From the NCBI RefSeq assembly GCF_019059575.1, contig NW_024882732.1:124001-188000 (forward strand): 64,000 nt of DNA. Direction: 5' to 3'. Source of the DNA: Amphibalanus amphitrite. Its lineage: Eukaryota; Arthropoda; Thecostraca; Balanomorpha; Balanidae. Below, one piece after another: positions 1 through 11,387 of the stretch. The translations under genes and the position numbers were made by a program. How positions within the stretch are numbered: the stretch's first letter is position 1; the number at the start of each line of letters is the position of its first letter. The notes under the pieces are model-generated. The model made no database searches. It had not been told where the DNA came from and saw nothing but the letters and a program-made list of their open reading frames with translations.

Positions 1-810
1 GATATTCGTGGATATAGCTACAGACTGCGACATTCCAGTCTCACGGTGATAAAGGGCAGTGATATATCCTAACGGGTAGGGTGAAGCTGGGCAGGAAAAT
101 GTCTTTTGAGTCTTGAACGCGTTGTATTTTTCCATGAAATTGAATATATTAATCGGGTGACAAATCCTCCAGATTTTCCTCCAGAATCAAAAATCCTCCA
201 AACGCGAAATTTGTCCGCAAATAGAGTTCAAAATCCTCCAGATTTGCGGAAATCCTCCAAATCTGGCAGCACTGAACAGAATGACAAATTTGCATCACTT
301 GTAAATGCAGACATCAGCTGATGAGCGGAATTTAGTTGTCATGGAAACAAGCTACCAGATCTATGCCCGTAGGAAAAATTATTTTTCACTGAGTAAAAGT
401 ATTTTATTGTATTTTATTTTATTGTATTTTATTACCAGTGTTTGAAAACGAACTGTGAAAAAGTGGATGAATTATTTCAATCATGCCTGAAAAATGATCT
501 TTATTAACTGGAAGACTTATAGAATAGAGTGTTTTCACTATTTTTATTCAAATACTTTCCCCTTTCATAAATTCCAAGAACCGGCTTTTGAATACATTAC
601 TGACGCAGCTAAGCCATTTAGTGACGCTTTATTCTCGAGCGTTTGTATTTTTGTTATTTATGATGTTTACATATCTCTCGGGTGGTCGTGGTCTTTTTTT
701 CCTGTAATTTTTCATTATTTTCTTCATGAGTTTTTGTATACCTTGATTTCGTTCTATCCATCGCATCCGGCATTTTTTTATCGGCATTTTTTGCCCTGAA
801 GCAAGTTAAA
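1..810. other. Upstream flank of tafazzin, no gene seen
   Basis: No convincing coding exon is visible. Roughly 165-265 holds a degenerate direct repeat of the motif AATCCTCCAGAT. About 400-434 is an AT-rich microsatellite built from ATTTTATTGT units. The stretch should contain the promoter and 5' UTR of the tafazzin gene beginning at 811, but no core promoter element could be assigned. Confidence 0.4.
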
Positions 811-3800
811 ATGCTTCATAAAGAAGCTATCCCAGCATGGCCATTTGCTATCATGAAATCTCACCCATGGCTATGGAAACTTAGAAAAAGCTGCATTGTT
901 CCACCTGTTGGAGTACTGTCAAAAATATTTTTTGGTAAGTGCCCCTAGATGTTGCCTTGGTAAGGATGTAAGTAAATACAACTTGATAGGAAAATGTGCT
1001 CTTCTTTCCTTGTTATGTTTCTTATTTGCTCCCTTCTTGTCAGAGGTGGAGATGTCGGGGGATCGGGGAGGGGGTCAGGACCCCCCCCCCTGAAAACAAA
1101 TTACTGCTTTGTAAGTCAATGGTACTGCATCCAGCCTGCCTCCATCTGCCTGGCCTGGATCCCCGTGACATTTTGACAGATCTCCACCCCTGCTTCTTGT
1201 TCAACCCCTCAGCTGCTGCTTGTTTGCTATAATGCAAATAGCCTATGTGGTTAGAGCCAAAGGTCACAAATTTGATGTTGACTTTATGTGCAAATTACAT
1301 GAAAATTCCAATTGACCACTTAGGCTAACAGCTATTAGTGAAAAACTGCACATAGTTCAGCCTTTTTCCAAAAAGTGCTTAATTTTCAATATGTTGCACG
1401 CCATACTTGGTAGATTTTATGAGATATGTGGATGCAGATATTAATTTTTATGAATGCTTGCCTTATATTTTCAGAATACTTAAGCCGAAGCCAGGTATTT
1501 AACCGAGAGGCACTTTTGGAACTGGTAGGAAACAGAGCTGATGGCCAGGGCCTGGTCACTGTCTCCAATCACTACTCATGCCTGGATGAGCCTGTTCTGA
1601 ATGGTGAGCTGTCACTCTATACCTGACCAAGTAACATGTGTCATATGTGGATTTACTCTTGTTTTGCACAGTGTGGTTTGGCAGAAATAACTAGACAAAT
1701 TTTGTTGCAGCATATCTTTGTCCATTGCACTTCTTGTGGACTTTTTCATTGGGTGTGACCAGGGGGGTACGCTCCGGCTGTTTAGCATTACGAAAAATGG
1801 TGACAGACGTTTGTGGAGGATTGTCGACGAACTCTTGTTCCGCGAGCAGTACTTACACGCTAGCGGAAAATTCACCAATCAGCGCTCGGCAGTACTCGAC
1901 GCTGATTGGTCCGACGCTCGTGACGAAATTGCGGGGGACCGCAGTTATTCTCTATGGACCCGAATAGGCTTTTGGATTTCGGAGGAGTTTCTTTAAAATT
2001 ATATGCTGTTTGGAGCTGTTTTCGAGTTGAAATATATTTCTTATGACCGTTAGCTATATAATGACACCATAAAATCATGATTTTAATAAATATTACCGAT
2101 GTAATATCGGCCGAAAAGACATGCTGTCATGGCACGGACTGCCCTGCGGCTGATGTGGGGCCCCTAGTGCCAGCGTATGGTAATAATGGGTTGACGAAGG
2201 GTTATTGGAGAAACTTAGAGCCCCTTTAGCATTCAGTATAGGGTCATCAGAGGCCGGGAATGTCCATCAGGGGTCTGAGTAGGCCTGTCATAGGGGCATA
2301 CATGACACATCATGGCCCATGGGTCAATGTAGATCCATTAGGGGCCGTTGAAGGGCCATCATTGTTCAGCGTGGGCTCGCAATTACCTCTGATGGGCATA
2401 TGCCGTGCCCCGATGGACTAACGCTGGCCCCTGATGAACCATCACCAGCCCCTGATAGGTCTACAAAGCCCTCTGCTGGGTCCAAATTGGTCACTGATAT
2501 GCCCAAATGGGCCACTGAGATACCCGTACAACATCGGGCACATCCCCTGACTGCACCTGCTGGACCAATGCCGTCCCCTCATGGGCCCACCACAGCTCTT
2601 GAATGACCTTTTCAAGTCCCCTGAAGTGCCTTTATTGGCCTAAATGGCCCCTGATTGACTGATGTGGTCCCTATTGGTCCTATATGGCCCCCATGAGCCC
2701 TCAACGTCGGCCTAGACAGCCTTACATTATATGCCACTGGGCCCTGTTGGGTCAGCACCGGCCCCCGATAGGCTTGCACACTGGACCCACCGGGCCTATA
2801 CCGACCCATGAAGGGTCTATGTCGAACCCTCACGGACCTCCGATGACCACACGCCGACATGTGTGGCCCCATCAGCAGTGGTCCGTCTATCCCATGTACT
2901 TACGGTCTTTTTGGCCGATGTGACACCGGTAGTATATAGAATGTCATGATTAAATGTCGTTATTACACAGTCAAAAGTCACAGAAAGAATATCCAAGCTC
3001 AAAAATGGCCTCAAACCCAACAAAAACTGGTATAAATCCCCTTCAAAAGCCGTAAGTCTATTAAACGCCATAGGGGAATAGCTACAGTCCCCCGCAATTT
3101 CGTCACGAGCATCGGGCCAATCAGCGTCGAGTATTGCCGAACGCCGATTGGTCGATTTCCGCTAGCCTGTAAATGCTGCTTGCGGATATAGTTTTGAACA
3201 AGTGAGGGTCGCGGCTACTAATTATCGCTTGTCACCACTTTTTCGTCGGGAACGTTCTACCTGGTTTATATAGCCTTGGGTGTGACTAAGGCTTTGAAAT
3301 GCTAGATTAAGTTAGGCTAGGTCAGCTTTGGTTATGTCTTTATTCAATTTTTTCTGTTTTATTAAACAGCTATACAAATATTTGTAATAGAATCATTATG
3401 CAGGTGATGAGGTGACTTATGAAGACAGTGTAGTTTAGTGTAGATACCAAAACACTTCAATGAATTAAAATGGATCTCCTTGAATTCACCCAAGATGTGA
3501 AGCTCTCTTTAAAATTTGTCAAGTAAACACGGCCTTTCTTTCCCACCTGTTTTCTATGCTCTCACCTCTGGTCTTGGTCAGGAATGCTGAACTGGAGACA
3601 CCTACTGAGTCCTGATGTGATGCGGTGGTCGCCGGCGGCGCACGACATCTGCTTTACTCGTCCGTTCCATTGCTGGTTCTTCACATCAGGAAAATGTGTT
3701 CCTATTGTTCGCGGAGAAGGTGTTTATCAGGTATGTTTCACTAAAGTAAACTAGCTGCTCTAGAACATGATATGTGAGACAAGTAGTGAGATGTTAGTCA

Positions 3801-6024
3801 TAAATGACAAAGGTATTATTTTTACCTTTGGCCGTTCTCAGCTTTCGAGTAACATTTTTTTTTTTTAATTTAGCTCGAGCCTCGAATGTTTGAATGGACG
3901 GATTGACAGAGCCGAAGCCTACGCAAAGCAGAGCTTGTTGCGTAGACCCCGACCCCTACCGTCCGATCGCGCAATTCCGGGTAACAGGAGAATTTCGATG
4001 CCAAAGTTTTACCCGCGCCCCGCTGGGCTATTCAGCCATACGCAGATTCTGCCCCCCCCCCCTGTCTAACTTCCGAACCGATGGTCGTTGAAAGACGGGG
4101 GAAACGGCAATCGAAAGCTCTCAACGAGGCGGATCTTAAGAGCCCAAATTTTTTGCTTAAATAGGTCAGAGGTCAGGTCAAGGTCAGGTCAAGGGTACAA
4201 AATGCAAGTTTCTACAGTATCGGACTTGCACCGTAGTTACCGAAGAATGGACGGAGACTGATTGCCCAAAACGTGTTCTTAGGCTACCATGACAATATTC
4301 GTTGCTTACAATATCGTTCAAAGGTCAAGGTCAGGTCAGGTCACCAAAAACAAAATATAGAAAAGGGCATGTGCGACACATGTTTTATGGGTCAATTTAT
4401 TCATAGAATTCAATAGGCACACTCAATTAGTGATAAGGACCACCACTGGATGAATTTCAGGTCGAGGTCAGGTCAAGGTCAGGTCAAGTGAGGTCAAATT
4501 TTGAAGTTGATTTTTTAGGCCTAAAAAGGTGTTTATCTGATGCAGTTTTTCACGGCGAATCGAATGATGCTATTTTTGTTTCCGTACGAGGTCTAGAACT
4601 TTCAAAAAAATCATTAAAAATGTGTGTCGTGACGTCACAAAATTTTGAATAACTCCCACATTTGTTAACAGATTCTTCTAAAAATTGGTATGTAGGTGCA
4701 CATAGACCATTTCTCTGACATATATTCCGGTTTTTTCGATACACTCAAACTTTTGGATTTTAAAAGGTTTTTGAGAAAAAAAATTTGGGCCAAAATCCAA
4801 AATTTTCAAAAAACCGAGATAGCCATTTGATAGACAAAGTAGAATCACGTAACCTTTTTTTACGTCTTGATTACTTTAAAAATGAAGATGTTAGCGGCGT
4901 TTGAAATTTTGCCGTTTTTGAGGCGAAAATGGCGAACATGACGTCACTAAAACGTCATTTTCTCAAAAAAAAAATCTCGACGGATTTCGCTCAAATTTTC
5001 AGGGAACGTGTCAAATTGATGTATGATAAGGTACTGAAAGTTTGACGTCGCTGGCGTAACGCGTCGCGTTTAGAAGTTATTGGTGAAAAACGGGAGGGGG
5101 CAGATTCTGCCCCCCCCCCCCAGCGGGGCGCGGGTTAACGTGCCCTTCAAAGCCGGACACGGCCTACCCCACTCAACTGACTTCAACTGGCTGCGGCTGC
5201 TCCCACCAACCGCAGACCATCCCCGTCAGGAGCTTCAAATATCGAGCGCCGGAGCGACTCGAACCCGGGGCTCTCACTACCGGAAGTCCAGCGCTCTACC
5301 AACTGAGCTATGGGACAGGGAAACATACGTTAGGTAGAAGAAAAATGTCACTTTTGGTTCACGATGTAGCTATCTGCTTTAAGTAGTAAAGCGCAAATGC
5401 GAGTTGAAACTGAGACTGCTACGAATCAACTTGATCAATGGCAGTTACTTCTAGCAACAGCACATTGCGCCATTAATCAGGGATCGATCGGAATTCGAGG
5501 GGAAAGAATGCGTTCGCCGTTCGGTAGTACTGTCGGCGCCGCTAGTACGTCGATCGGACGGCATTGTGACTGAAATACAAATACCGTCTCCGTGACCCTG
5601 TGTGCACCGCTCTGTGTGTCGGCAGCGCGCCATGAACTTCCTGGTGGAGCGGCTGCGGCGCGGCGACTGGGTGCACCTATTCCCGGAGGGGCGCGTCAAT
5701 ACCGAACACGAGCACCTGCGGCTCAAGTGGGGCGTGGGCCGACTGGTGGCCGAGCCGGAGCGCACGCCCACCGTGCTGCCCTACTGGCACCTGGGCATGG
5801 ACGCGGCGCTGCCCAACCGGCCGCCGTACGTGCCGCGGCCCGGACAGACCATCACCGTGCTGGTCGGCCGGCCGCTGACGCTGGCGGCAGAGGTGGCGCG
5901 GCTGCGGCGGCGCGGCGCCTCCAGCCGAGAGGCGCGCCGCACCGTCACCGAGCGCGTGCAGGACGAGCTGGAGCGGCTGCGCAGCCGGGCCGAGCAGCTG
6001 CACGCCGCCCGTCTGGCCAGCTGA
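811..6024 (+). CDS. TAZ: Tafazzin, monolysocardiolipin transacylase, four exons
   Basis: Exons read 811-934, 1475-1603, 3582-3730 and 5626-6024. All introns are GT-AG, junction phases are 1, 1 and 0, and the product is 266 aa, close to the usual tafazzin length. Tafazzin remodels cardiolipin acyl chains on mitochondrial membranes. Exon 1 encodes the N-terminal membrane-associated segment (AWPFAIMKSHPWLWKL, then VGVLSKIF). Exon 2 carries the acyltransferase HX4D motif as NHYSCLDEP; family members usually have DDP there, so D to E at the second acidic position is a small oddity. Exon 3 gives MRWSPAAHDICFT and GKCVPIVRGEGVYQ. Exon 4 gives GDWVHLFPEGRVN, LRLKWGVGRLVAE and LPYWHLGMD, followed by a basic/acidic helical tail. 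Start: first in-frame ATG before the conserved N-terminal segment. Intron 1 contains a hAT MITE, intron 2 a 1.5 kb TIR element, intron 3 a SINE split by a TTAA MITE. The last exon is far more GC-rich than exons 1-3. Confidence 0.93.
1041..1192. mobile_element. hAT-type MITE with perfect 8-bp target duplication
   Basis: The terminal inverted repeats are CAGAGGTGGAGAT (left) and CAGGGGTGGAGAT (right, reverse complement). They are flanked on both sides by the identical octamer CTTCTTGT (1033-1040 and 1193-1200). An 8-bp duplication with termini beginning CAG is characteristic of the hAT superfamily. At 152 bp it cannot encode a transposase. It lies in tafazzin intron 1. A G-run/C-run hairpin (about 1057-1091) sits inside the left half. 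Confidence 0.85.
1760..3275. mobile_element. Non-autonomous TIR element with 11-bp target duplication
   Basis: The direct repeat TTGGGTGTGAC occurs at 1749-1759 and again at 3276-3286. Between them lie long imperfect inverted arms: about 1795-1945 and the complement of about 3085-3250 share GCTAGCGGAAA, CCAATCAGCG and GTGACGAAATTGCGGGGGAC in the same order. No transposase ORF is present; the centre is a degenerate GC-rich repeat. The long duplication hints at a Mutator-like element, but superfamily is inference. A diverged relative of one arm (CCAATCAGCGTC, then CTGCTTGCG) lies at about 35383-35452. Confidence 0.65.
2140..2925. repeat. Degenerate GGCCC-rich minisatellite
   Basis: This tract is dominated by short imperfect units of the type GGGCCATCAGGGGCC / GGCCCCTGATGG repeated with heavy divergence. 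It forms the interior of the surrounding TIR element. Several ORFs of 60-90 codons run through it on both strands, but their composition simply follows the repeat and none looks like a gene. Confidence 0.5.
3855..5327 (-). mobile_element. tRNA-derived SINE split by a TTAA MITE
   Basis: On the minus strand the segment starting at 5327 reads as a degraded tRNA: TAGCTCAGTTGGTAGAGC is a good box A and GGTTCGAGTCG a good box B. The acceptor and anticodon stems do not pair, so it is a tRNA-related head rather than a working tRNA. The body continues to 5139, is interrupted by a MITE (4012-5134), and seems to resume at 4011, ending in an A-run (plus-strand T-run about 3857-3868) expected of a SINE 3' tail. 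The continuity across the MITE is inference. Confidence 0.5.
4012..5134. mobile_element. TTAA MITE, piggyBac-like, AGGTCA-rich (copy A)
   Basis: Termini are CCCGCGCCCCGCTGGG on the left and the matching complement on the right. The right flank is TTAA and the left flank the near match TTTA. Each end carries a C-run preceded by the shared motif CAGATTCTGCCCCC. The interior has several blocks of tandem AGGTCA and TCAAGGTCA (about 4165-4200, 4320-4345, 4459-4495). No ORF of note. Located in tafazzin intron 3, inside a SINE. Confidence 0.75.
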
Positions 6025-7660
6025 CGGCCGACACCCGGTGGGTGGTATAGGCGCGGTCAAACGGACACGCACAGTGCAAATTCAGACTCCCTCCCCGAAT
6101 CGCAGTGTAATAGACATTTGTCGCGCGCTGAGCGATACCAGTCAACTAGAAACTACAACTCAAGACAAGTTGGAGCTACAATGCAAGTAGGTCTGTGCCA
6201 GTAGTCTTATTTTAATATTAAAGTTTAGAATAGTTGTGTGCTACTCTCATCTGAGCTACAGGATCACAGGTGATTACATGATTCCGGTTGCAGATACCAG
6301 GTAGATTTTTTTACAAGCATCGCGGTACTGTTCATGCCGTATTGAAAAGGTGAGTTAACATTGTAAGCTGCAATAGATGGCATGATCTTGTCTTGTATTA
6401 CACTGTTTAAACATATTAAGTCGGAAATGAATGGAATGATCAATGGCAGAATTCACGCGATATTTCGAAAAGAATGTAGGTATGGGTTCTTACGGACATG
6501 ACAAGACGGGAGGCGGAGCATGAGGAAATTTACCGTGTCCAAAGCTATTTTGCGAGCAAGACATGTCATTTAACCATTCACAGCATTATTGGCAACTTTC
6601 TCTAATCTCTGTCAAGGAAGTTGTTAACTCTTCAATACGAATTTCGAGTTTCCGCAGCAAGTAATGTGATCGTACGCCGAAAATGGGGAAATGGTCCATC
6701 GATCCATCATGAAGTGTGAACTTTGCAAGCAAGTTCCATCCGAACCTATGGGTGGTTATATAGTGAGGATTACCTTTGTTGTAGGCTCTGGTCTGGTCTG
6801 TGCTTTTCGAAAGTCGCGCCGCCGAGCCGTTACCCGACATATCATTCCAGATTAATTTGTCAAGTTATATGTTACCTATCTTCCCTTTCTGCACACGATT
6901 CAGGTTCAGACGCAAGAGATCTGTTTGGAACTTGCTGTCTTGCCAAAGTCTTGCCTACCTAAGCCCAAATAGTTGCTGCTCTGATAGTGGAGAAAGCAGC
7001 TGGTTCTGTCGGTGAGACGCTCGCATTTTTATTTGCTAGTCAATATTTGTTGTGTAAGTGGCGCAGCCGAGACAAAATAAGCTGGTGAACTTTGTAATAG
7101 GGTAACAGCAAGACAGTAATAGCCAAGGCCCTATATACCGTAATAGCCCATTTTTCAAGTAGGGCAACTGAGCTGTTCTGCGGGTTCAATAACAAAAATT
7201 CAAAAAATCAGGTGAGATCCCCTGCCATATAATCTGCAGTGAAGTTATTTTCAGTGGGTTGTGACAAGGCAGTATATACCAGTTGTGAAATGTGAAGACT
7301 TGCACTGACATGCTCAGGTGGGTTTGGCCGGATCTCTGTTTCTCTGCCTTTTTGTAAATATTTGTATTTTTGTAAATGAATTGAAATTGTAGAAACCACA
7401 AATGCACCGGTTTGTGATGTGACTTTCCATTTTTTCACTTTTTAGTCCCACTTTGCCCAGTTGAGTCGGCTGCCCCTGGGCCAGGGCCCTTCACTCATTG
7501 ACAGATAAACAAGAAAGCTGATTTTGAATCATTTTTTAGCATTATCTGTCATTTGCATGTCATCTGTTATTCTGTGCTTTCTGTAATTTTTCACATTTCT
7601 CCAGTAATTTTCTGCATTTCTTCATTTAAATACTTGAGTGAGGTTCTTGTCAGGCTATCT
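6025..7660. other. 3' flank of tafazzin, no gene seen
   Basis: This should include the tafazzin 3' UTR; a weak AT-rich signal (TTAATATTAAAG) lies near 6213. The remainder is unremarkable AT-rich intergenic sequence. Short ORFs here have no recognisable domain and no codon bias like the neighbouring exons. Confidence 0.4.
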
Positions 7661-8594
7661 CAGTTGGGCAAACTAGACCTTTGGAATCAAAATATGGAGG
7701 CATCAAAAGATTGATTCTTTTTGGGCATAAATGCAGACCATTTCTAACTTACCAATCACATAAAAATAAGAGAGTGTTTCAAGAAGGAGCATGCCTGATC
7801 TTGAACAGAAATGCTTGAACTATCTCCTAAGCAAAATAATATTGCTCCTATCAAAACAACTTAAATTCTATAGGTAGTGAAAGGCAATCAAGGAATTGAT
7901 TCACTTTAAACAGATAATCATAATATTGATTCCCCATCAGCTGGCTAATCATTATTTTGATTCACAGGTAATGTTAACAGATAGGCAACAATGACTTGCA
8001 AGAATACAGCATTTATCTTGCTAGTATTCTCATTTAGTGGTATCCTCAGCACCACAACTGATACCCATAGCATTGTTGTACTTTACCTTCACTACATTTG
8101 ATAACAATTCACAATTTTTAAATGTCAAGAATACAAAAACTGAAGCAACAGGTAAAAACCATATAAATGATAAAAAAGCACTACAACAATGATAATTAGG
8201 TGTTTAAAAATTTCATTTTGCCATTTTACACAAATACTGATTGGTTAGTATTTGATTCATGATACAAAAATAGCATACAGTGTGATTCCCTCAAAACAGC
8301 TTTTACGTGATGGACAGTGGCTCTGTCTTTTTCCCATTCACAAGGCCAAAGGGACAATTTCTTAGCTTTGAGGTAACACTTTTTGCAAACCTACCACATT
8401 TTTCAACCTTTTAAAAGAAAAATCTCACCGTCATGGGCCTTTTTTCAACCGTAACGATTCATTTGAAGTCAAAAGTGTACCCAAATGAATCAAAAAATTG
8501 ATTCCATGCCCATATTTGGTCATGGCTCCTCCCACCAGAATCAAATTATTGATGCCTCCATATTTTGATTCCAAAAGTCTAGTTTGCCCAACTG
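7661..8594. mobile_element. TIR element beginning CAGTTGGG
   Basis: A long inverted repeat of about 50 bp marks both ends: it begins CAGTTGGGCAAACTAGAC and continues through GGAATCAAAATATGGAGGC. The interior is AT-rich, with many TTGATTC/GAATCAA motifs and no coding capacity. A 4-bp match (ATCT) flanks both ends, weaker than the 8 bp expected for a hAT element, so the superfamily is undecided. Confidence 0.65.
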
Positions 8595-8680
8595 ATCTGT
8601 AAGAATCATGGTCAGGCTTTGTTTCTGTTTGTAACTTATCTTTTGAACTCAGTCTTTACCCATATTGATGTGGTACCTAT

Positions 8681-10574
8681 TAGGGTGTCTCGAAAAATAA
8701 AGTTGACATGCCTATAGCCCAAAACATTTGCAATCGAGTCTGCTGGTTTCGAAAATCGCAATTAGAAAATTATGAGCCATTGTCTTCAACAAGCGCAGTC
8801 GCGATTTCCAAAAGCTTGCACCTACTTTTCGGGCGTTGCAGTCTCCATTGGTTTTGCTTGGTGTTAGTGGCAGTAATAATACGGTGGTTTTCACGAAAGT
8901 CTCAGGCAGAGTTCGTGGGTGAAGAGTTTAAGCGTAGATTCAGGTCAGTAGTTAATTGACTTTATTTAGTGTAGACGTTGTCGATACACTTTTTAAAGTC
9001 ACGCCTGTAATGCGACCTTCGCTTCAGCGCAGCTAAACTCTGGACAAACCACGTCCGGCACCAGCCCATAATCTCAGTCGGAACTCGGACCAGACACGCT
9101 AGCGCCACAGACGCCTAGTCGACACTCGAGCCCCTCGAGCCCGACCGCGGCAGCAACACAGTGATAACTTTCGTCTGCTCTAACCATAATCATAGTACCC
9201 AAGCCACAATTGTGAGCCGTCTCGTGTCCAGAGCCTACTTGCCACTTGGCGAGGACGAGAACGACGCCCGCAGCCGCCTGGAGGCTTGGTGAGTTTCACC
9301 TCGAGGGGCTGCGGCCGCGCCAGTGTTGATTGAACTCTCGTGATGGTCATGTCGACTGTCGATGTATGCATTGGTGGTGAAGTTGCTCATTCATTCTCAG
9401 GCCATGGCAAAGCCCGGTCCAAGTACCCGTAACCAGACCGTGGTCCCGGTCCTGAATGTCCACCCAGCAGAGCTTCCTCCATCTCCAATGGTCTCTTACA
9501 CTGGCGGATCTGCAGGGAGGGGGCATTTAGGGCTATGCCCCCTCAAAGGCCTAAAGTGGCCTGTTTGCCCCCCCCAACGATAATGAAACATAGTTCAATC
9601 AGTGCGTGGCCCAGGAGCCGAGTTAAACAGGGGGTGTTTTACCACCTCCCGGCCCGCAAAGGTTGCGCCAAGCATCGACCCGGAGCGGGTTAACTGGTCG
9701 ACAAAAGCAATGTGAAGTGTTTATACAAAGTGATATAAAGGCATGGGTCGGGTGGGTTACCATTTCTATATTTTTTCTTTCTAATTAAAAAAAATGTTCA
9801 TCGTGTCAGGGCTGTGACGAAAAATAACTGGCCTAAATCCGATGAGAAAATAGGATTTGGGGTTACGCTAGGTTTGGCTCCTACCTACATGAGTTGCCCC
9901 CCCCAAAAAAAAATGCAAATCTGGATCCGCTAGTCTTCCTCGCACGCAGCTTCCGTGGAGAAGCGATGTTCTCCGATGATTCCTGAAGCAGAGGAATGCT
10001 GCTAGCGCAGAAGAGTGTCGCAGAAGCGTGTCGGCCATGACGGCCGATATCATTGTCAGCCGTGCGAAGTCAAGGCTCGACCTCCCACTTATCCGGACAA
10101 AAAATTGGAATGGAGTGCGCTCAAGAGCAAGACAGAAACGTAGAAAACGCCGTATATCATGTGTGTTGGCATTCTTACTGCATTTTACCTCGTCAGCGAC
10201 ATTGATATTAGCTTTTAGCATAACCTACTGTCAGCAGGATGATTATCACTCAGGTAGCAATTTTTGGATATGTTGCGCTAGGAAAGTGTTTTAGTAAATG
10301 TTTATGCAACAAATGTATTGATTCGTTGAAAGATCGCAAGCTGAAGCGAGAACGCATTTACACGGTTTACGTGAGAATAACACCGAAGAAAGCCTATGGA
10401 GACTGCAACGCCTGAAATTGTCAGGAAAGGGTTACAATAGACGAGGTGCGCTTGTTCTTAACATTAAATGAAATTTTTTTAATCATCATTTCATGTCATA
10501 ATAAGGCTAGATGCAAGTGGTTTTTGCTATAGGAAGTGAATTAATTTTTTTGACCCCACTTTCGAGACACCCTA
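8681..10574. mobile_element. Non-autonomous hAT element, TIR TAGGGTGTCTCGAAA
   Basis: The perfect 15-bp terminal inverted repeat TAGGGTGTCTCGAAA is flanked by the identical octamer GTACCTAT at 8673-8680 and 10575-10582. TAGGG termini with an 8-bp duplication are typical of hAT. The 1.9 kb interior has no transposase-like ORF. It carries at least one nested fragment (about 9500-9935). It ends 174 bp before the PIS-like coding start. Confidence 0.85.
9500..9935. mobile_element. Nested TE fragment inside the hAT element
   Basis: Ends resemble an inverted pair (GGCGGATCTG on the left, complement of a GCGGATCCAG end on the right). Within it, about 9605-9687 is a truncated end of the TTAA MITE family: the CCCAGGAGCCGAGTTA motif shared with the copies at 13336 and 19100, then GCGGG followed by TTAA at 9688-9691. 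About 9808-9905 matches the arm module of the hAT-like elements at 17884 and 47478 (CTGTGACGAAAAATA, GGCCTAAATCCGATGAGAAA). It is a patchwork, and the outer boundaries are uncertain. Confidence 0.45.
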
Positions 10575-10748
10575 GTACCTATGTAATTTGGCACCATACA
10601 AGCGAAATGTTTTGATTCATTGCTGAATCAAATCCATTATTATGGCTTAACTTTTCTATTTAATCAAAATATATTTGTTTTGAAACTTTTTGTCTCTCCA
10701 GACACAACACCAGAGACGAGACTCCGTGGGACGCACAGAGTCACAAGG

Positions 10749-11387
10749 ATGGTTTTGTCTCGTGAGGCACAGATCCTCCTCTATGTGCCAAATTTGATTG
10801 GCTATATTCGGCTGGCATGCCTTCTAGCCAGCTGGTGGTGCTGGGCAGAGCAGCCCGGACAGATGGTGCTGTTCTACGCTCTACAGGCCACTCTTGATGG
10901 TGTGGACGGCTGGGCAGCGCGCCGGCTTCAACAATGCTCCACGTTTGGTGCCTGGCTGGATGTAGTGTTGGACAATGTGGGTCGAACCATGCTCTGGTCG
11001 GTGCTGTTTGACTGGGGGTGGCTCGTCGCCTGCCTCGAGTGGCTGTGCTTTGTCTGTAACAGCGGCGCCGGCGGCCAGTGGAAGGCGGCCATTATCGCCG
11101 ACGGGCCGCCGCTCTGTCGCTGGGTGATGGCCGACGGCTTCAAGACGCGCTGGGGCGTGCTGGCCATCGGCGGCCTGCACGTGCTGCCCATCTGGCTGGT
11201 GGGCATGCGGCGCGGCCTGTTCGCGTCCACCGGTGGCCCACTCGGCTGGCTGCCGGCGCCGCTGGTCGTGGCGTGCCTGGCGCTGCTGGTGGTGGGCCGA
11301 CTGCTCTGCGCCCTCGTGGAGCTCTGGTGCATCCTGGCGCACGTGCGTGCCATGCTGCGAGAGGACACCGCCGCCGCCGCCAAGTGA
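10749..11387 (+). CDS. CDP-alcohol phosphatidyltransferase, phosphatidylinositol-synthase-like
   Basis: The 212-aa membrane protein is almost exactly the length of animal phosphatidylinositol synthase (about 213 aa). The N-terminus has LLYVPNLIGYIRL, the typical PIS opening. The full CDP-alcohol phosphatidyltransferase signature DGx2ARx8Gx3Dx3D is present as DGWAARRLQQCSTFGAWLDVVLD (two overlapping halves, residues about 53-75). Several hydrophobic helices follow. The central segment (about residues 95-140) lacks the serine/histidine/lysine stretch that follows the active site in classical PIS, so I call it PIS-like rather than PIS. An acceptor-like TCTCCAG at 10693-10699 precedes a 49-nt leader before ATG 10749, suggesting an upstream non-coding exon that I could not place. 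Reading could extend 5' to 10620, but that part is intron-like. GC content rises sharply along the gene. Confidence 0.8.
   Translation: MVLSREAQILLYVPNLIGYIRLACLLASWWCWAEQPGQMVLFYALQATLDGVDGWAARRLQQCSTFGAWLDVVLDNVGRTMLWSVLFDWGWLVACLEWLCFVCNSGAGGQWKAAIIADGPPLCRWVMADGFKTRWGVLAIGGLHVLPIWLVGMRRGLFASTGGPLGWLPAPLVVACLALLVVGRLLCALVELWCILAHVRAMLREDTAAAAK

Noticed and set aside
5253..5327. Functional tRNA gene on the minus strand
   Set aside because: A and B boxes are good, but acceptor and anticodon stems do not pair. It is better explained as a SINE head.
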